64,000 bases of DNA from NCBI RefSeq assembly GCF_022662495.1, contig NZ_JAKPBU010000011.1:124001-188000 (forward strand). Direction: 5' to 3'. The stretch's first letter is position 1. Each line of letters begins with the position of its first letter. The notes beneath the pieces were generated by a model. It saw only the letters and a list, made by a program, of their open reading frames with translations, was not told where the DNA came from and made no database searches. The DNA is from Lysobacter sp. M2-1 (lineage in GTDB: Bacteria > Pseudomonadota > Gammaproteobacteria > Xanthomonadales > Xanthomonadaceae). Of this stretch, positions 1-9,221 are shown piece after piece. The position numbers and the translations under genes were made by a program.

Positions 1-179
1 GCACGCTGACCTACGACGACGTGCTCGCCCGCGACCTGCAGGTCATGGACACCGCGGCGTTCGCGCTGGCCCGCGACAGCGACCTGCCGTTGCGGATCTT
101 CGACATGAGCGAGCCGGGCGTGTTGCTGCGCATCCTGCGCGGCGAGGACATCGGCACCCTGGTGCGCGGCAGGAACTGA
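1..179 (+). CDS. pyrH: UMP kinase, C-terminal end (partial)
   Basis: The last 58 codons of a gene that begins before the window; reading frame opens at base 3 and stops with TGA at 177-179. The visible peptide (ending IGTLVRGRN) matches the C-terminus of bacterial UMP kinase, including the stretch [13 protein letters not shown], which belongs to the amino-acid-kinase fold near the nucleotide site. UMP kinase phosphorylates UMP to UDP in the cytoplasm. The family normally sits directly before frr, as is nearly the case here; the two are separated by a CDF transporter. Identification rests on this short tail plus position. Confidence 0.85.
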   Translation, partial: TLTYDDVLARDLQVMDTAAFALARDSDLPLRIFDMSEPGVLLRILRGEDIGTLVRGRN

Positions 180-263
180 AGCCGCGCGCGCGCACCTCCT
201 TCGTCGATGATGCCGCCTCGATGAAATTGTGTCCGCGCTCGCGCGGATGGCACCCTGCTCCGC

Positions 264-1160
264 ATGCATAGCCACGACCACGGCTCGGCCACCCGCACGT
301 TCGCGTGGGTAACGCTGATCAACCTGGCGTACACCGCGCTCGAGGCCGGGTACGGGATCGCGACCGATTCGCTAGCCCTTCTATCCGATGCGCTGCACAA
401 CCTTGGCGACGTCATGGGACTTGCCCTGGCCTGGGCGGCGGCGGCGATCGCGAAGCGGCCGCCCACCGAACGGCATACCTACGGTTGGCGCCGTGCCACC
501 CTGCTGTCCCCCCTGGCCAACGCCGTCCTGCTGGTCGCGTTTTCCGGGGCACTGGCCTGGGAAGCGATCCGCAGGTTCGATGCGCCGCCCGAGATCCCAG
601 CACTGCCGGTGATCGTGGTGGCGGCGCTGGGAATCGGGGTCAACCTGGGCGCCGCCTGGCTGGTGCGCGAAGGACATGCGCACGACCTCAATCGCCGCGG
701 CGCCTTCCTGCATCTGATGGCCGATGCCGCGGTGTCACTGGTCGCGGTCCTTGCCGGCATCGGCATGCTCACGTTCGGCTGGAAGTGGCTGGACCCGGTG
801 ACCGGGCTGCTGATCGGCGCGGTAGTGGCCCTGGGCGCCTTCGGCCTGCTGCGCGACGCCTTCGACGCGGCCATGGACGCGGTTCCGCGTGGGCTCGACC
901 GTGCCCAGGTCCATGACTTCCTGGTCGCCCAGCCCGGCGTGCAGGCTGTGCACCATCTGCACATCTGGTCGCTCGGCGCCGGCGAGATCGCGATGACCGC
1001 GCACCTGGTACGCGCGCAGGGCGCGGACCACGACCACTTCATCGACAGGCTCAACCATGAACTGGACGAGCGGTTCGGCATCAACCACCCGACCCTGCAG
1101 ATCGAATACGGAGCCGCCTGCGCCCACGACCTGCACGACCGCGCGCCGCATGCGCATTGA
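264..1160 (+). CDS. CDF family divalent metal cation exporter
   Basis: A 298-residue inner-membrane protein of the cation diffusion facilitator family (CzcD/ZitB-like), which exports Zn2+ and related ions by proton antiport. The two metal-site signatures of the family are visible: H45-x3-D49 in SDALHNLGD (helix 2) and H150-x3-D154 in HLMADAAVS (helix 5). About six hydrophobic helices precede a C-terminal cytoplasmic domain (roughly 210-290). Both ends are His-rich (MHSHDHG and HDRAPHAH), as expected for a metal-handling protein. It lies between pyrH and frr, which are usually adjacent, so it looks like an insertion into a conserved operon. The exact metal cannot be told from the sequence. Confidence 0.93.
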   Translation: MHSHDHGSATRTFAWVTLINLAYTALEAGYGIATDSLALLSDALHNLGDVMGLALAWAAAAIAKRPPTERHTYGWRRATLLSPLANAVLLVAFSGALAWEAIRRFDAPPEIPALPVIVVAALGIGVNLGAAWLVREGHAHDLNRRGAFLHLMADAAVSLVAVLAGIGMLTFGWKWLDPVTGLLIGAVVALGAFGLLRDAFDAAMDAVPRGLDRAQVHDFLVAQPGVQAVHHLHIWSLGAGEIAMTAHLVRAQGADHDHFIDRLNHELDERFGINHPTLQIEYGAACAHDLHDRAPHAH

Positions 1161-1317
1161 AGCCGCGCCGCGATCGAGCACGCCTGCGACCGACCCGAAC
1201 GCGCCGCAGCGCGCCTGAAACGCCGCCCGCGGGCTGTTCCTGGACTATCCGCAACATCAATGCCTTCGTCTTTGCCCGCATGCGGTCGCGCACGCCAGCC
1301 CGTTGCGGCCCTTCCCC

Positions 1318-1323
1318 TATAAT
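1318..1323 (+). promoter_or_regulatory. -10 element of frr promoter
   Basis: A perfect TATAAT lies 30 bases before the frr start codon, inside a 193-base gap (1161-1353) that otherwise holds nothing recognisable. No good -35 hexamer is visible at 16-18 bp. It implies that frr and the genes after it have their own promoter after the CDF gene. Confidence 0.45.
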
Positions 1324-1353
1324 CCCGCGGCTGACCAACGACCGGAGCGGGCG

Positions 1354-1914
1354 ATGAGCGTGAACGACATCAAGAAGGACGCGCAGGCGCGCATGCACAA
1401 GAGCATCGAGGCGCTCCGGCACACCCTGGTGAAGGTCCGCACCGGGCGCGCATCCACCGCCCTGGTCGAACACATCCGGGTCAACTACTACGGCTCCGAC
1501 GTGCCGCTGTCGCAGGTGGCCAGCGTCGCCGTGACCGATGCCCGCTCGCTGACCATCACGCCGTGGGAAAAGCAGATCGTCGGCGCGGTGGAAAAGGCGA
1601 TCCTGGCTTCCGACCTGGGCCTGACTCCCAACACTGCGGGCACGACCATCCGCCTGAACCTGCCTGCGCTCACCGAGGAGCGCCGCAAGGAACTGTCCAA
1701 GGTGGTGCACGGCGAAGGCGAGGACGCCAAGGTCGCGATCCGCAACATCCGCCGCGACGCCAATCACCAGGTCAAGGAACTGCTCAAGGACAAGGCGATC
1801 ACCGAGGACGAGGAGCGCCGCAGCGAAGACGATATCCAGAAGCTGACCGACGCGGCCATCAAGGATGTGGACGAAGTCGTGAAGGCGAAGGAAACCGAGC
1901 TGATGGCGGTCTGA
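1354..1914 (+). CDS. frr: Ribosome recycling factor
   Basis: 186 residues, the usual length for the family. RRF, with EF-G, splits post-termination ribosomes. The N-terminus [21 protein letters not shown] and the motif KVRTGRAS are typical of helix 1 of domain I, and the C-terminal helix ends [14 protein letters not shown]. The ATG at 1354 is chosen over an upstream in-frame ATG at 1303 because it follows a GGAGCGGG ribosome site and gives the standard N-terminus. First gene of a co-directional run through dxr. Confidence 0.97.
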   Translation: MSVNDIKKDAQARMHKSIEALRHTLVKVRTGRASTALVEHIRVNYYGSDVPLSQVASVAVTDARSLTITPWEKQIVGAVEKAILASDLGLTPNTAGTTIRLNLPALTEERRKELSKVVHGEGEDAKVAIRNIRRDANHQVKELLKDKAITEDEERRSEDDIQKLTDAAIKDVDEVVKAKETELMAV

Positions 1915-1920
1915 AAAGGC

Positions 1921-2014
1921 CGGGATTCGGGATTGGGGATTCGCTGACAGCATAGACAGCAACGCCTGCAGGCCCTTGCCTTGACCAATCCCGAATCCCC
2001 AATCCCGGATCCCG
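1921..2014. repeat. Intergenic inverted repeat (GGGATTCGGGATT family), copy 1
   Basis: The arm at 1921-1943 and the arm at 1992-2014 are reverse complements at 22 of 23 positions, separated by 48 bases. The unit is built of GGGATTC/GGGATTGGGGATTC words. A second, more diverged copy is at 29975-30061. The right arm overlaps the first codons of uppS, including residues just after its TTG start. Such repeats are characteristic of Xanthomonadaceae intergenic DNA; function unknown, perhaps an RNA hairpin. Confidence 0.85.
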
Positions 2015-2772
2015 TCCCCCGCCACCTTGCCGTGATCATGGACGGCAACGGCCGCTGGGCGCAGAAGCGCAGGCGGCCGCGGATCATCGGCCACCGCGCC
2101 GGAGCGCGCGCAGTCAACGTCTGCGTCGACTTCTGCCTGGAGCAAGGCATCGAGGTGCTGACCCTGTTCGCGTTCTCGAGCGAGAACTGGGGCCGGCCGG
2201 ACGAAGAAATCGGCGGGTTGATGAAGCTGTTCATCGGCGCGCTGGAGCGGGAGGTGGACGAGCTGCACCGCCGCGGCGTGCGCATCCGCTTCATCGGCGA
2301 GCGCGCCCGCTTCACCCCGCAGATCCGCGAGCGCATGGCCGCCGCCGAGGCGCAGACCAGGGACAATGCAAGGCTCGGACTGAACATTGCCGCGAGCTAC
2401 GGCGGTCGCCAGGACATCGCGCACGCTGCGCGCACTCTGGCCGAGGACGTCGCCGCCGGCCGGCTGCGCCCGGACCAGATCGACGAAGCGGCAGTGGGCG
2501 CGCGCGTGGCGCTGGCCGACCTGCCCGCACCCGACCTGTTCATCCGCACCGGCGGCGATCACCGCATCAGCAATTTCCTGCTCTGGCAGCTCGCCTACAC
2601 CGAATTGTGGTTCACCGAAACATTGTGGCCGGACCTCGATGCCGCCACACTGCGGCGCGCGCTGGACGACTACGCGGGGCGTGAGCGCCGGTTCGGCCTC
2701 ACCGGCGACCAGGTGCGTGACCTGGCGCAGCCCATCCCCTCGACCCACCACCAGGACAAGGCCGACGCATGA
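1981..2772 (+). CDS. uppS: Undecaprenyl diphosphate synthase
   Basis: 263 residues. Cis-prenyltransferase that makes C55-PP, the lipid carrier for peptidoglycan and O-antigen, from farnesyl-PP and IPP. The active-site motif MDGNGRW (catalytic Asp 21) is followed by SSENWGRP and the C-terminal RTGGDHRISNFLLWQ motif. The start is uncertain: no in-frame ATG or GTG exists between the upstream TGA (1945) and the catalytic motif except the GTG at 2032, which lies only four residues before the catalytic Asp. TTG at 1981 is therefore the best choice. That start lies within an inverted repeat, so residues 4-11 are repeat-encoded. The stop overlaps the cdsA start (ATGA), indicating translational coupling. 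ispA, which supplies farnesyl-PP, is also in this window. Confidence 0.95.
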   Translation: MTNPESPIPDPVPRHLAVIMDGNGRWAQKRRRPRIIGHRAGARAVNVCVDFCLEQGIEVLTLFAFSSENWGRPDEEIGGLMKLFIGALEREVDELHRRGVRIRFIGERARFTPQIRERMAAAEAQTRDNARLGLNIAASYGGRQDIAHAARTLAEDVAAGRLRPDQIDEAAVGARVALADLPAPDLFIRTGGDHRISNFLLWQLAYTELWFTETLWPDLDAATLRRALDDYAGRERRFGLTGDQVRDLAQPIPSTHHQDKADA

Positions 2773-3605
2773 CCCGGACCCGCGTGCTCACCGCCCTGGC
2801 CATGACGCCGTTCGCGATCGCAGGCATCCTGCTGCTGCCGACGCCCTGGCTGGTGGCGATCTCCGCGGCGCTGTTCCTGGTCGGACTGTGGGAATGGTTC
2901 AAGCTGGCCGACGTCGACGACTCGCTGGCGCGCACCATCCTGCTGCTGGCCAACCTGTTGCTGATGGTGGCCCTGGCCTGGGGTTCGCGCACCAGCAGCG
3001 GCGGCACGCTCGTGCTGTTCCAGCTGGCGGTGGTCATAGGCGTAATCTGGTGGCTGCTCGCCTGCCTGTGGTTGAAGCACTACCGCTTCGCATCCGACCA
3101 CGACACCCACGCGCGCGTGTTCAAGCTCGCCGCAGGCACCCTGGCGGTGGTGCCGGCGTGGTGCGCGATGGCGTTGCTGCACGCATCCCAGCCGAATGGC
3201 CACCGCTGGCTGCTGGTCGCGTTGGCGATCGTCTGGGCCGGCGACACCGGCGCCTATTTCGCCGGGCGCAAGTTCGGCAAGCACAAGCTCTCCCCGCGGA
3301 TCAGCCCCAACAAGACGGTCGAAGGCCTGATCGGCGGAATGCTGTGCGCGTTGCCGGTCGCCGCCGGCTTCGCCTGGTATGCAGGGGCGACCGTACAACA
3401 GCTGCCCCTGGTGCTTGCGGTGACGCTCGCCACCTTCCTGGCTTCGGTGGTCGGCGACCTGTTCGAAAGCCTGCTCAAGCGCCACATCGGGGTGAAGGAC
3501 TCGGGCGACATCCTGCCTGGCCACGGCGGCATTCTCGACCGCATCGATGCGGTGCTGGCGGCACTGCCTGTGTTCGTGCTGGGCAAGCTGTGGCTCGGGT
3601 TCTGA
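2769..3605 (+). CDS. cdsA: Phosphatidate cytidylyltransferase
   Basis: 278 residues, with about eight hydrophobic segments. It converts phosphatidic acid and CTP to CDP-diacylglycerol at the inner membrane, feeding all phospholipid synthesis. The C-terminal family signature is complete: SLLKRHIGVKDSGDILPGHG followed by GILDRID, holding the K-D...H-G-G...D-R...D residues. The start overlaps the uppS stop by four bases; dxr follows after 57 bases. Confidence 0.96.
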   Translation: MTRTRVLTALAMTPFAIAGILLLPTPWLVAISAALFLVGLWEWFKLADVDDSLARTILLLANLLLMVALAWGSRTSSGGTLVLFQLAVVIGVIWWLLACLWLKHYRFASDHDTHARVFKLAAGTLAVVPAWCAMALLHASQPNGHRWLLVALAIVWAGDTGAYFAGRKFGKHKLSPRISPNKTVEGLIGGMLCALPVAAGFAWYAGATVQQLPLVLAVTLATFLASVVGDLFESLLKRHIGVKDSGDILPGHGGILDRIDAVLAALPVFVLGKLWLGF

Positions 3606-3662
3606 CCGTCGGGATACGGCAACGGCCTCGCGCACGCGCAGACGCTGTCCACGCATAAGCCG

Positions 3663-4874
3663 ATGTCTCCTCAAGTGCCTTCCACACCCAGTCCAGAGCC
3701 GGTGCAGCGCATCGCCGTCCTCGGCGCGACCGGTTCGATCGGCACGTCCGCGCTGGACGTGATCGCGCGCCATCCGGCCCGCCTGCGCGCGAGCGTGCTC
3801 GCGGCCGGCCGCCAGGTGGACGCACTGGTGGCGCTGTGCGCGAGCCATCGCCCGGAGCACGCCGTGATTGCGGATCCCCAGCTGTATCCACGGCTGCGCG
3901 ACGGACTCCGGGATGCCGGTCTTTCCACCCAGGCCCATGCCGGCGACGAGGCGTTGGACGTGCTTGTCGGCGGCGATGGGTGCGACACCGTGGTTGCGGC
4001 GATCGTCGGCGCCACGGGCCTGGCCTCGACGCTCGCCGCGGCCCGCGCGGGCAAACGCCTGCTGCTGGCGAACAAGGAATCCCTGGTGCTGGCGGGCGAC
4101 CTGCTGATGCAAGCCGCGCGGTCCTCGGGTGCGACCGTCATACCGATCGACAGCGAGCACAATGCGATCTTCCAGTGCCTGCCGGCGCAGCGCGACGACC
4201 AGGCCCTGCGCCGGATCGTGCTGACCGCCTCCGGCGGCCCGTTCCGCGGTCGCAGCCGCGCCTCGCTGGCGGACGTCACCCCGGAGCAGGCGATCGCGCA
4301 TCCGAAGTGGTCGATGGGTCCGAAGATCTCGGTCGATTCGGCCACCCTGATGAACAAGGGCCTGGAGGTGATCGAGGCCCACCACCTGTTCGGCCTGCCG
4401 CGCAGCCGCATCGAAGTGCTGGTGCATCCACAGAGCCTGGTGCATTCGCTGGTGGATTTCATCGACGGATCCACCCTGGCGCAAATGGGCCTGCCGGACA
4501 TGCGCACCGCGCTGGCGGTCGGTTTCGCCTGGCCGCGGCGCATCGCATCCGGCGTCGCCCTGCTGGATCTCGCGGTACACGGCAGACTGGACTTCGAACA
4601 ACCGGATCTGGACGCCTTTCCCTGCCTGGCCCTCGCCTTCAGGGCGCTGGAAGCCGGCGGCAGCGCGCCAGCCGTGCTCAATGCGGCCAACGAGGTGGCG
4701 GTTTCAGCGTTTCTTCAGCGCCGGATCGCTTTCCTGTCGATCGCCGAGGTGGTCGAAGCCGCCCTCGCCCGCGTCGACGACACGGACGGCTCGCTCGATG
4801 GGCTGCTGGCAGCGGATGCGCAGGCCCGGCGGGACGCCGACCAGGCGGTGGTCAGGCTGGCGCATCGTGGATGA
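3663..4874 (+). CDS. dxr: 1-deoxy-D-xylulose 5-phosphate reductoisomerase
   Basis: 403 residues, normal for the family. Rearranges and reduces DXP to MEP with NADPH, the committed step of the MEP isoprenoid pathway. The N-terminal nucleotide-binding loop [13 protein letters not shown] (about residues 21-33), the metal/substrate region [14 protein letters not shown], the flexible-loop region [20 protein letters not shown] and the C-terminal NAANEVAV are all recognisable. It sits between cdsA and rseP as in many gammaproteobacteria, and together with uppS and ispA covers isoprenoid supply for carrier lipid. Confidence 0.97.
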   Translation: MSPQVPSTPSPEPVQRIAVLGATGSIGTSALDVIARHPARLRASVLAAGRQVDALVALCASHRPEHAVIADPQLYPRLRDGLRDAGLSTQAHAGDEALDVLVGGDGCDTVVAAIVGATGLASTLAAARAGKRLLLANKESLVLAGDLLMQAARSSGATVIPIDSEHNAIFQCLPAQRDDQALRRIVLTASGGPFRGRSRASLADVTPEQAIAHPKWSMGPKISVDSATLMNKGLEVIEAHHLFGLPRSRIEVLVHPQSLVHSLVDFIDGSTLAQMGLPDMRTALAVGFAWPRRIASGVALLDLAVHGRLDFEQPDLDAFPCLALAFRALEAGGSAPAVLNAANEVAVSAFLQRRIAFLSIAEVVEAALARVDDTDGSLDGLLAADAQARRDADQAVVRLAHRG

Positions 4875-4953
4875 GCCGAATGGCGGATAATCGTCCGGCG
4901 AATTGGCCCATGTGCGGGCCCATACCCGGCAGGGCGCAGTTTCGGAGCAATCG

Positions 4954-6318
4954 GTGACGGAAATCCTCGGATCGGTGTGGTGGCTGATCGTCAGCCTGGG
5001 TGTGCTGGTCACCTTCCATGAATTTGGCCATTACTGGGTTGCACGCCGCTGCGGCGTACGCGTGCTGCGGTTCTCCGTGGGTTTCGGTCGCCCGCTGTGG
5101 AAGCGCCTCGGCCGGGACGGCACCGAATACGTGGTCGCGGCGATTCCGCTCGGGGGCTACGTGAAGATGCTCGACGAGCGCGAAGGCGATGTTCCCGCCG
5201 ACCAGCTCGATGGAGCCTTCAACCGCAAGTCGGTGTGGAAGCGGATCGCGATCGTCCTGGCCGGTCCGGTGGCCAACCTGCTGCTCTGCGTCATCCTGCT
5301 ATGGGCGATGTTCGTGGTTGGCCGGCCCGACTACGCACCGGTGGTCGGGAACGTCGAAGGCATCGCGGCCGAGGCTGGCCTTGCGCGCGGCGACACCGTC
5401 GATGCGGTGGGCGATCGCGCGACCCCGACCTGGGGCGAACTGCAGATGGCACTGCTGCCCGCGGCGCTGGACCGCAGCGATGTCGAGCTGCGGGTTCGCG
5501 ACGCCGATGGCAAGCCGCACACCCGTCACCTGCGCCTATCGGAATTGCCGCAAGGTATGGACGAGCGGCTGCTGCTCGACGGCGTCGGCCTGACCCCGCG
5601 TCACGCGCTATTGCCGCCGGTGATCGGTGAGGTGTCGCCAGGCACGCCCGCCACGGGCATCCTGCGCGCCGGCGACCGCGTATTGGCCATCGACGCCGTG
5701 CCGATCGCCTGGTTTGACGACATCGGCCCGCAGGTTCAGGCCGTCGGCGCCCGCGGCGAGCCGGCGATGGTGGAAGTCGAACGCAACGGCGAACGTTTCG
5801 CGCTGTCGCTGGCGCCGGAGCGGGCTGCCAGCAGCAGCGGAGGTCGCTACTGGAGGCTGGGCATCGCACCCGTACCACGCAGCGAGTTGCCGCCGAAAGA
5901 CGCGGTCCAGCGCTACGGTCCGATCGCCGCGATGCCGGCTGCGTTGCGCGAAGGCCAGTACCAGGCCAAGCAGCTGTTCGCGATGATCGGCCGCGCGTTC
6001 AGTGGCCGGGTCTCGGTGCAGAACACGGTGGGCGGACCGGTCACGATCGCCCGCACCGCCAATGCCTACGCCCAGCTTGGACCCGCGTGGTACCTGACGG
6101 TGCTCGCGCTGCTGTCCCTGAGCCTGGGCATCCTCAACCTCCTGCCGATCCCGCTCTTGGACGGGGGTCACCTGTTGTATTACCTTATTGAATTGGTCAA
6201 AGGCAGCCCGTTAAGCGAACGTGCGATGGCCGCAGGGCAATATGTCGGCCTTGCCCTCCTGGCCGGTTTGATGGGCCTGGCGTTCTACAACGACATCGTG
6301 AACAACTTCGTCCGTTAG
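4954..6318 (+). CDS. rseP: Site-2 intramembrane zinc metalloprotease RseP
   Basis: 454 residues. Inner-membrane protease that cleaves anti-sigma factor RseA after DegS and clears signal peptides. HEFGH at 22-26 is the zinc-binding and catalytic motif; the third zinc ligand lies in NLLPIPLLDGGH (to about residue 406). Two periplasmic PDZ domains lie between (about 115-310). Start GTG 4954 is chosen: it has a GGAG six bases upstream and places HEFGH at the usual distance from the N-terminus, whereas the ATG at 4903 would add an unlikely hydrophilic tail. Directly precedes bamA, matching its role in the envelope stress response. Confidence 0.95.
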   Translation: MTEILGSVWWLIVSLGVLVTFHEFGHYWVARRCGVRVLRFSVGFGRPLWKRLGRDGTEYVVAAIPLGGYVKMLDEREGDVPADQLDGAFNRKSVWKRIAIVLAGPVANLLLCVILLWAMFVVGRPDYAPVVGNVEGIAAEAGLARGDTVDAVGDRATPTWGELQMALLPAALDRSDVELRVRDADGKPHTRHLRLSELPQGMDERLLLDGVGLTPRHALLPPVIGEVSPGTPATGILRAGDRVLAIDAVPIAWFDDIGPQVQAVGARGEPAMVEVERNGERFALSLAPERAASSSGGRYWRLGIAPVPRSELPPKDAVQRYGPIAAMPAALREGQYQAKQLFAMIGRAFSGRVSVQNTVGGPVTIARTANAYAQLGPAWYLTVLALLSLSLGILNLLPIPLLDGGHLLYYLIELVKGSPLSERAMAAGQYVGLALLAGLMGLAFYNDIVNNFVR

Positions 6319-6449
6319 CGGTCTGGTATCTCCAGGACCGGTTTCCGGGGCCGGCAATCGGTTTGTGCAACCTTGCCGGCCCCTGCTTTGGGCGGAATTC
6401 ACATGCCCGGTTCCCGCCGCACGGCCTGCCTCCCATCCGGAATGTATTG

Positions 6450-9029
6450 ATGACGCCCAGCCCGAAGACGCGCGCTCCCCGCCGCCACCTGCTTGCCCTG
6501 GCCCTGGCCTCCGCGGTCGTCGGCCCCGCTGGCGCCCAGCAGCCGGCCACCGATCCGCAAGCCGCCTTCGGCATCACACCTCCGGTTGAAACCGCCCAGA
6601 CACCGGATCCCGGTTTCACCGTCAGCGACATCCGGGTCGACGGACTGCAGCGCATCGGCGCCGGCACCCTGTTCACCTATCTCCCGATCGAGCGTGGCGA
6701 TACCGTCGACCAGGGTCGCGCAGCCGAGGCGATCCGCGCCCTGTACAAGACCGGCTTCTTCGAAGACGTGCGGCTGGATCGCGAAGGCAACATCCTGGTC
6801 GTCACCGTGGTCGAGCGTCCCGCGATCAACAAGCTGACCCTGAGCGGCAACAAGGACATCAAGACCGAGGACCTGACCAAAGGGCTGGCCGACATCGGCC
6901 TGGCCGAAGGCAACACCTTCGACCGCCTGAGCCTGGATCGCGTCACCCAGGAGCTCACCCGGCAGTACAACAACCGCGGCAAATACAACGTCCAGATCAC
7001 GCCCACGGTGACGCAGCTCGATCGCAACCGCGTCGACGTGACCATCGCTGTCGATGAGGGCAAGGCCGCGAAGATCCGGCACATCAACCTCATCGGCAAC
7101 GAGAAATTCGAGCAGGAAGAGATCCTGGACAGCTGGGAATCGCGCACCAGCAACTGGCTCAGCTGGTACCGGCGCGACGACCAGTACTCGCGCGAAAAGC
7201 TCGAGGGCGATCGCGAGAAGCTGCGCAACTACTACCTCGACCGTGGCTACGTCGACTTCAGCGAGGACAGCGTCCAGGTCGCGATCAGCCCCGACAAGCG
7301 CGACATGTTCATCACCGCGGGGCTCACCGAAGGTGAGCAGTACACGGTGGCGGACGTACAGGTCAGCGGCGATACGGTGCTGCCGAAGGAAGAAGTCGAG
7401 CGCCGCCTGCTGGTCAAGGAAGGGCAAATCTTCTCCCGCCGCCTGCTGGAGCTGACGTCCGAGTCGATCACCAACAGCCTGGCGAACATCGGTTACGCCT
7501 TCGCCCAGGTGAACCCGGTGCCCACCATCGACCGCGACAAGCGCACCGTCGGCATCAACTTCCAGGTCCAGCCCGGTCCGCGCGTCAACGTGCGGCGGAT
7601 CGTGTTCAAGGGCAATACCCGCACGTCGGACGAGGTCCTGCGCCGGGAGATGCGCCAGTTCGAAGGCAGCTGGTACTCGCAGGCTGCGGTCGATCGCTCC
7701 AAGGTGCGCCTGCAGCAACTCGGCTTTTTCGAAAGCGGCAGCGTCGATGTCCAGACCGAACCGGTCCAGGGCACGAGCGACCAGGTCGACCTGGTGGTCA
7801 GCGTCACCGAAACCACATCGGGCAGCTTTGTGTTCGGTCTGGGCTACTCCCAGCTGACCGGCGTGTCGACCTCGGTGCAGCTCTCACAGAACAACTTCCT
7901 CGGCAGCGGCAACCGGGTCGCGGTTGAGGCCAACCGCAACAGCTATCTGCAGCGGTATTCGTTCTCCTTCCTCAACCCCTACTTCACCGACAACGGCATG
8001 TCGCTGGGCTACAACCTGGCCTGGCGCGAGTTCGACAACTCGGACTTCAACACCGTCTCGTATTCGTCCACGAGCCGCCAGGGTCAGGTGGTCGCGGGCC
8101 TGCCGATCACGGAGTTCGACACCGTGTCCGCGGCGCTGGGCCTGGACAGCAACCAGATCTTCGCCTTCGCCGGCTCCACGCCGCAGGTGATCATCGACTA
8201 CATCGACGCCCTCGACCAGCGGACCTTCCATGCCTGGCGCGGCGAACTGGCCTGGGCGCGCGACACCCGCAACGACTACTTTTCTCCGACCCGCGGCATG
8301 TACCAGCGGGTCTCGGCCGAGATCGCATTGCCGGGCTCCACCGTCGAGTACTTCAAACTCAACTACGAAATCTCCAAGTACTGGCCGCTCAGCCGCGCAT
8401 TGGTGCTCAACACCCGTGCCGAACTGGGCTACGGCGACAGCTACGGCGATTCGGTTTCGCGCAACATCTGCTTCACCAATGGTTCCTACCAGGATACGGA
8501 CAACGATCCTGATACGCCGTCGGTGTGGGTGCCCGGACCGGATCCGAGCGTCCCCTGCGATACCACGTCGCCCGACTTTACGAAGACGGTCACCGCCGAT
8601 GGACTGCCGTTCTTCGAGAACTTCTACGCCGGCGGCGTGCGTTCGGTGCGCGGCTTCCGCGACAACACCCTGGGTCCGCGGGTCGCGATTTCGCCCGGCC
8701 AGCCGCTCGAGCAGCCGATCGGCGGTTCGGTCAAGACCGTAGGTTCTCTGGAACTCATCTTCCCGACCCTGCTCGACACGCCATCGGCGCGGGTTTCGGC
8801 GTTCCTGGATTTCGGCAACGTCTTCGCCGATACCGACAGCTTCGATGCCGGCGAACTGCGCGCATCGGCCGGTATCGCCCTGCTATGGCGCGCGCCGGTG
8901 GGCCCGATCTCGATCAGCTACGCATTTCCGCTGCGCAAGCAGGATGCGATCCGCGACGACGACGGCGATCTGATCCAGGAAGGCGACGAGATCGAGCGTC
9001 TGCAGTTCACCTTCGGCGGCGCGTTTTAA
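6450..9029 (+). CDS. bamA: Outer membrane protein assembly factor BamA
   Basis: 859 residues. Core of the BAM complex that folds and inserts beta-barrel proteins into the outer membrane. A signal peptide (to about ...AGAQQ, residue 33) is followed by POTRA domains (about 45-430) and a 16-strand barrel. The barrel carries the VRGF motif (SVRGFRDNTLGPR) of loop 6 and ends with an aromatic residue (FTFGGAF), the usual outer-membrane signal. The ATG at 6450 is preferred over upstream in-frame codons because it starts right at the signal peptide. The chaperone gene skp, which often follows bamA, is absent: 9030-9221 holds no coding sequence that I can support. Confidence 0.97.
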   Translation: MTPSPKTRAPRRHLLALALASAVVGPAGAQQPATDPQAAFGITPPVETAQTPDPGFTVSDIRVDGLQRIGAGTLFTYLPIERGDTVDQGRAAEAIRALYKTGFFEDVRLDREGNILVVTVVERPAINKLTLSGNKDIKTEDLTKGLADIGLAEGNTFDRLSLDRVTQELTRQYNNRGKYNVQITPTVTQLDRNRVDVTIAVDEGKAAKIRHINLIGNEKFEQEEILDSWESRTSNWLSWYRRDDQYSREKLEGDREKLRNYYLDRGYVDFSEDSVQVAISPDKRDMFITAGLTEGEQYTVADVQVSGDTVLPKEEVERRLLVKEGQIFSRRLLELTSESITNSLANIGYAFAQVNPVPTIDRDKRTVGINFQVQPGPRVNVRRIVFKGNTRTSDEVLRREMRQFEGSWYSQAAVDRSKVRLQQLGFFESGSVDVQTEPVQGTSDQVDLVVSVTETTSGSFVFGLGYSQLTGVSTSVQLSQNNFLGSGNRVAVEANRNSYLQRYSFSFLNPYFTDNGMSLGYNLAWREFDNSDFNTVSYSSTSRQGQVVAGLPITEFDTVSAALGLDSNQIFAFAGSTPQVIIDYIDALDQRTFHAWRGELAWARDTRNDYFSPTRGMYQRVSAEIALPGSTVEYFKLNYEISKYWPLSRALVLNTRAELGYGDSYGDSVSRNICFTNGSYQDTDNDPDTPSVWVPGPDPSVPCDTTSPDFTKTVTADGLPFFENFYAGGVRSVRGFRDNTLGPRVAISPGQPLEQPIGGSVKTVGSLELIFPTLLDTPSARVSAFLDFGNVFADTDSFDAGELRASAGIALLWRAPVGPISISYAFPLRKQDAIRDDDGDLIQEGDEIERLQFTFGGAF

Positions 9030-9209
9030 GCCATTCGTTGTTGCCTGCAGGAGCCAGCTCCAGGCGGCCGCCTGGGAACCACCCGTCTTGCAGGAGCATC
9101 CCCGGCCGTGCCCGGCGATTCGCCGTCCGGATGGGCTGATCCGCGCCAGGGTCCAGGCCGCTGCGGCGGCTCGGGAGCAGGCGCAGCGGGAGCGATGGCC
9201 GCGGCGCGG

Positions 9210-9215
9210 TAACAT
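9210..9215 (+). promoter_or_regulatory. -10-like hexamer TAACAT before lpxD
   Basis: TAACAT ends six bases before the lpxD ATG (9222), too close for a ribosome site between a start point and the codon; it fits a leaderless transcript. It is one of nine such placements in the window. It lies at the end of a 192-base gap after bamA, in which I see only two copies of TGCAGGAGC. Confidence 0.4.
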
Positions 9216-9221
9216 TTGCCG

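Noticed and set aside
1303-1353. Upstream ATG for frr
   Set aside because: It would overlap the TATAAT and add non-conserved residues; ATG 1354 has the ribosome site.
9088-9221. Possible skp remnant between bamA and lpxD
   Set aside because: An Ala/Arg-rich reading frame is present, but no signal peptide or Skp motif; it continues as an out-of-frame shadow of lpxD.
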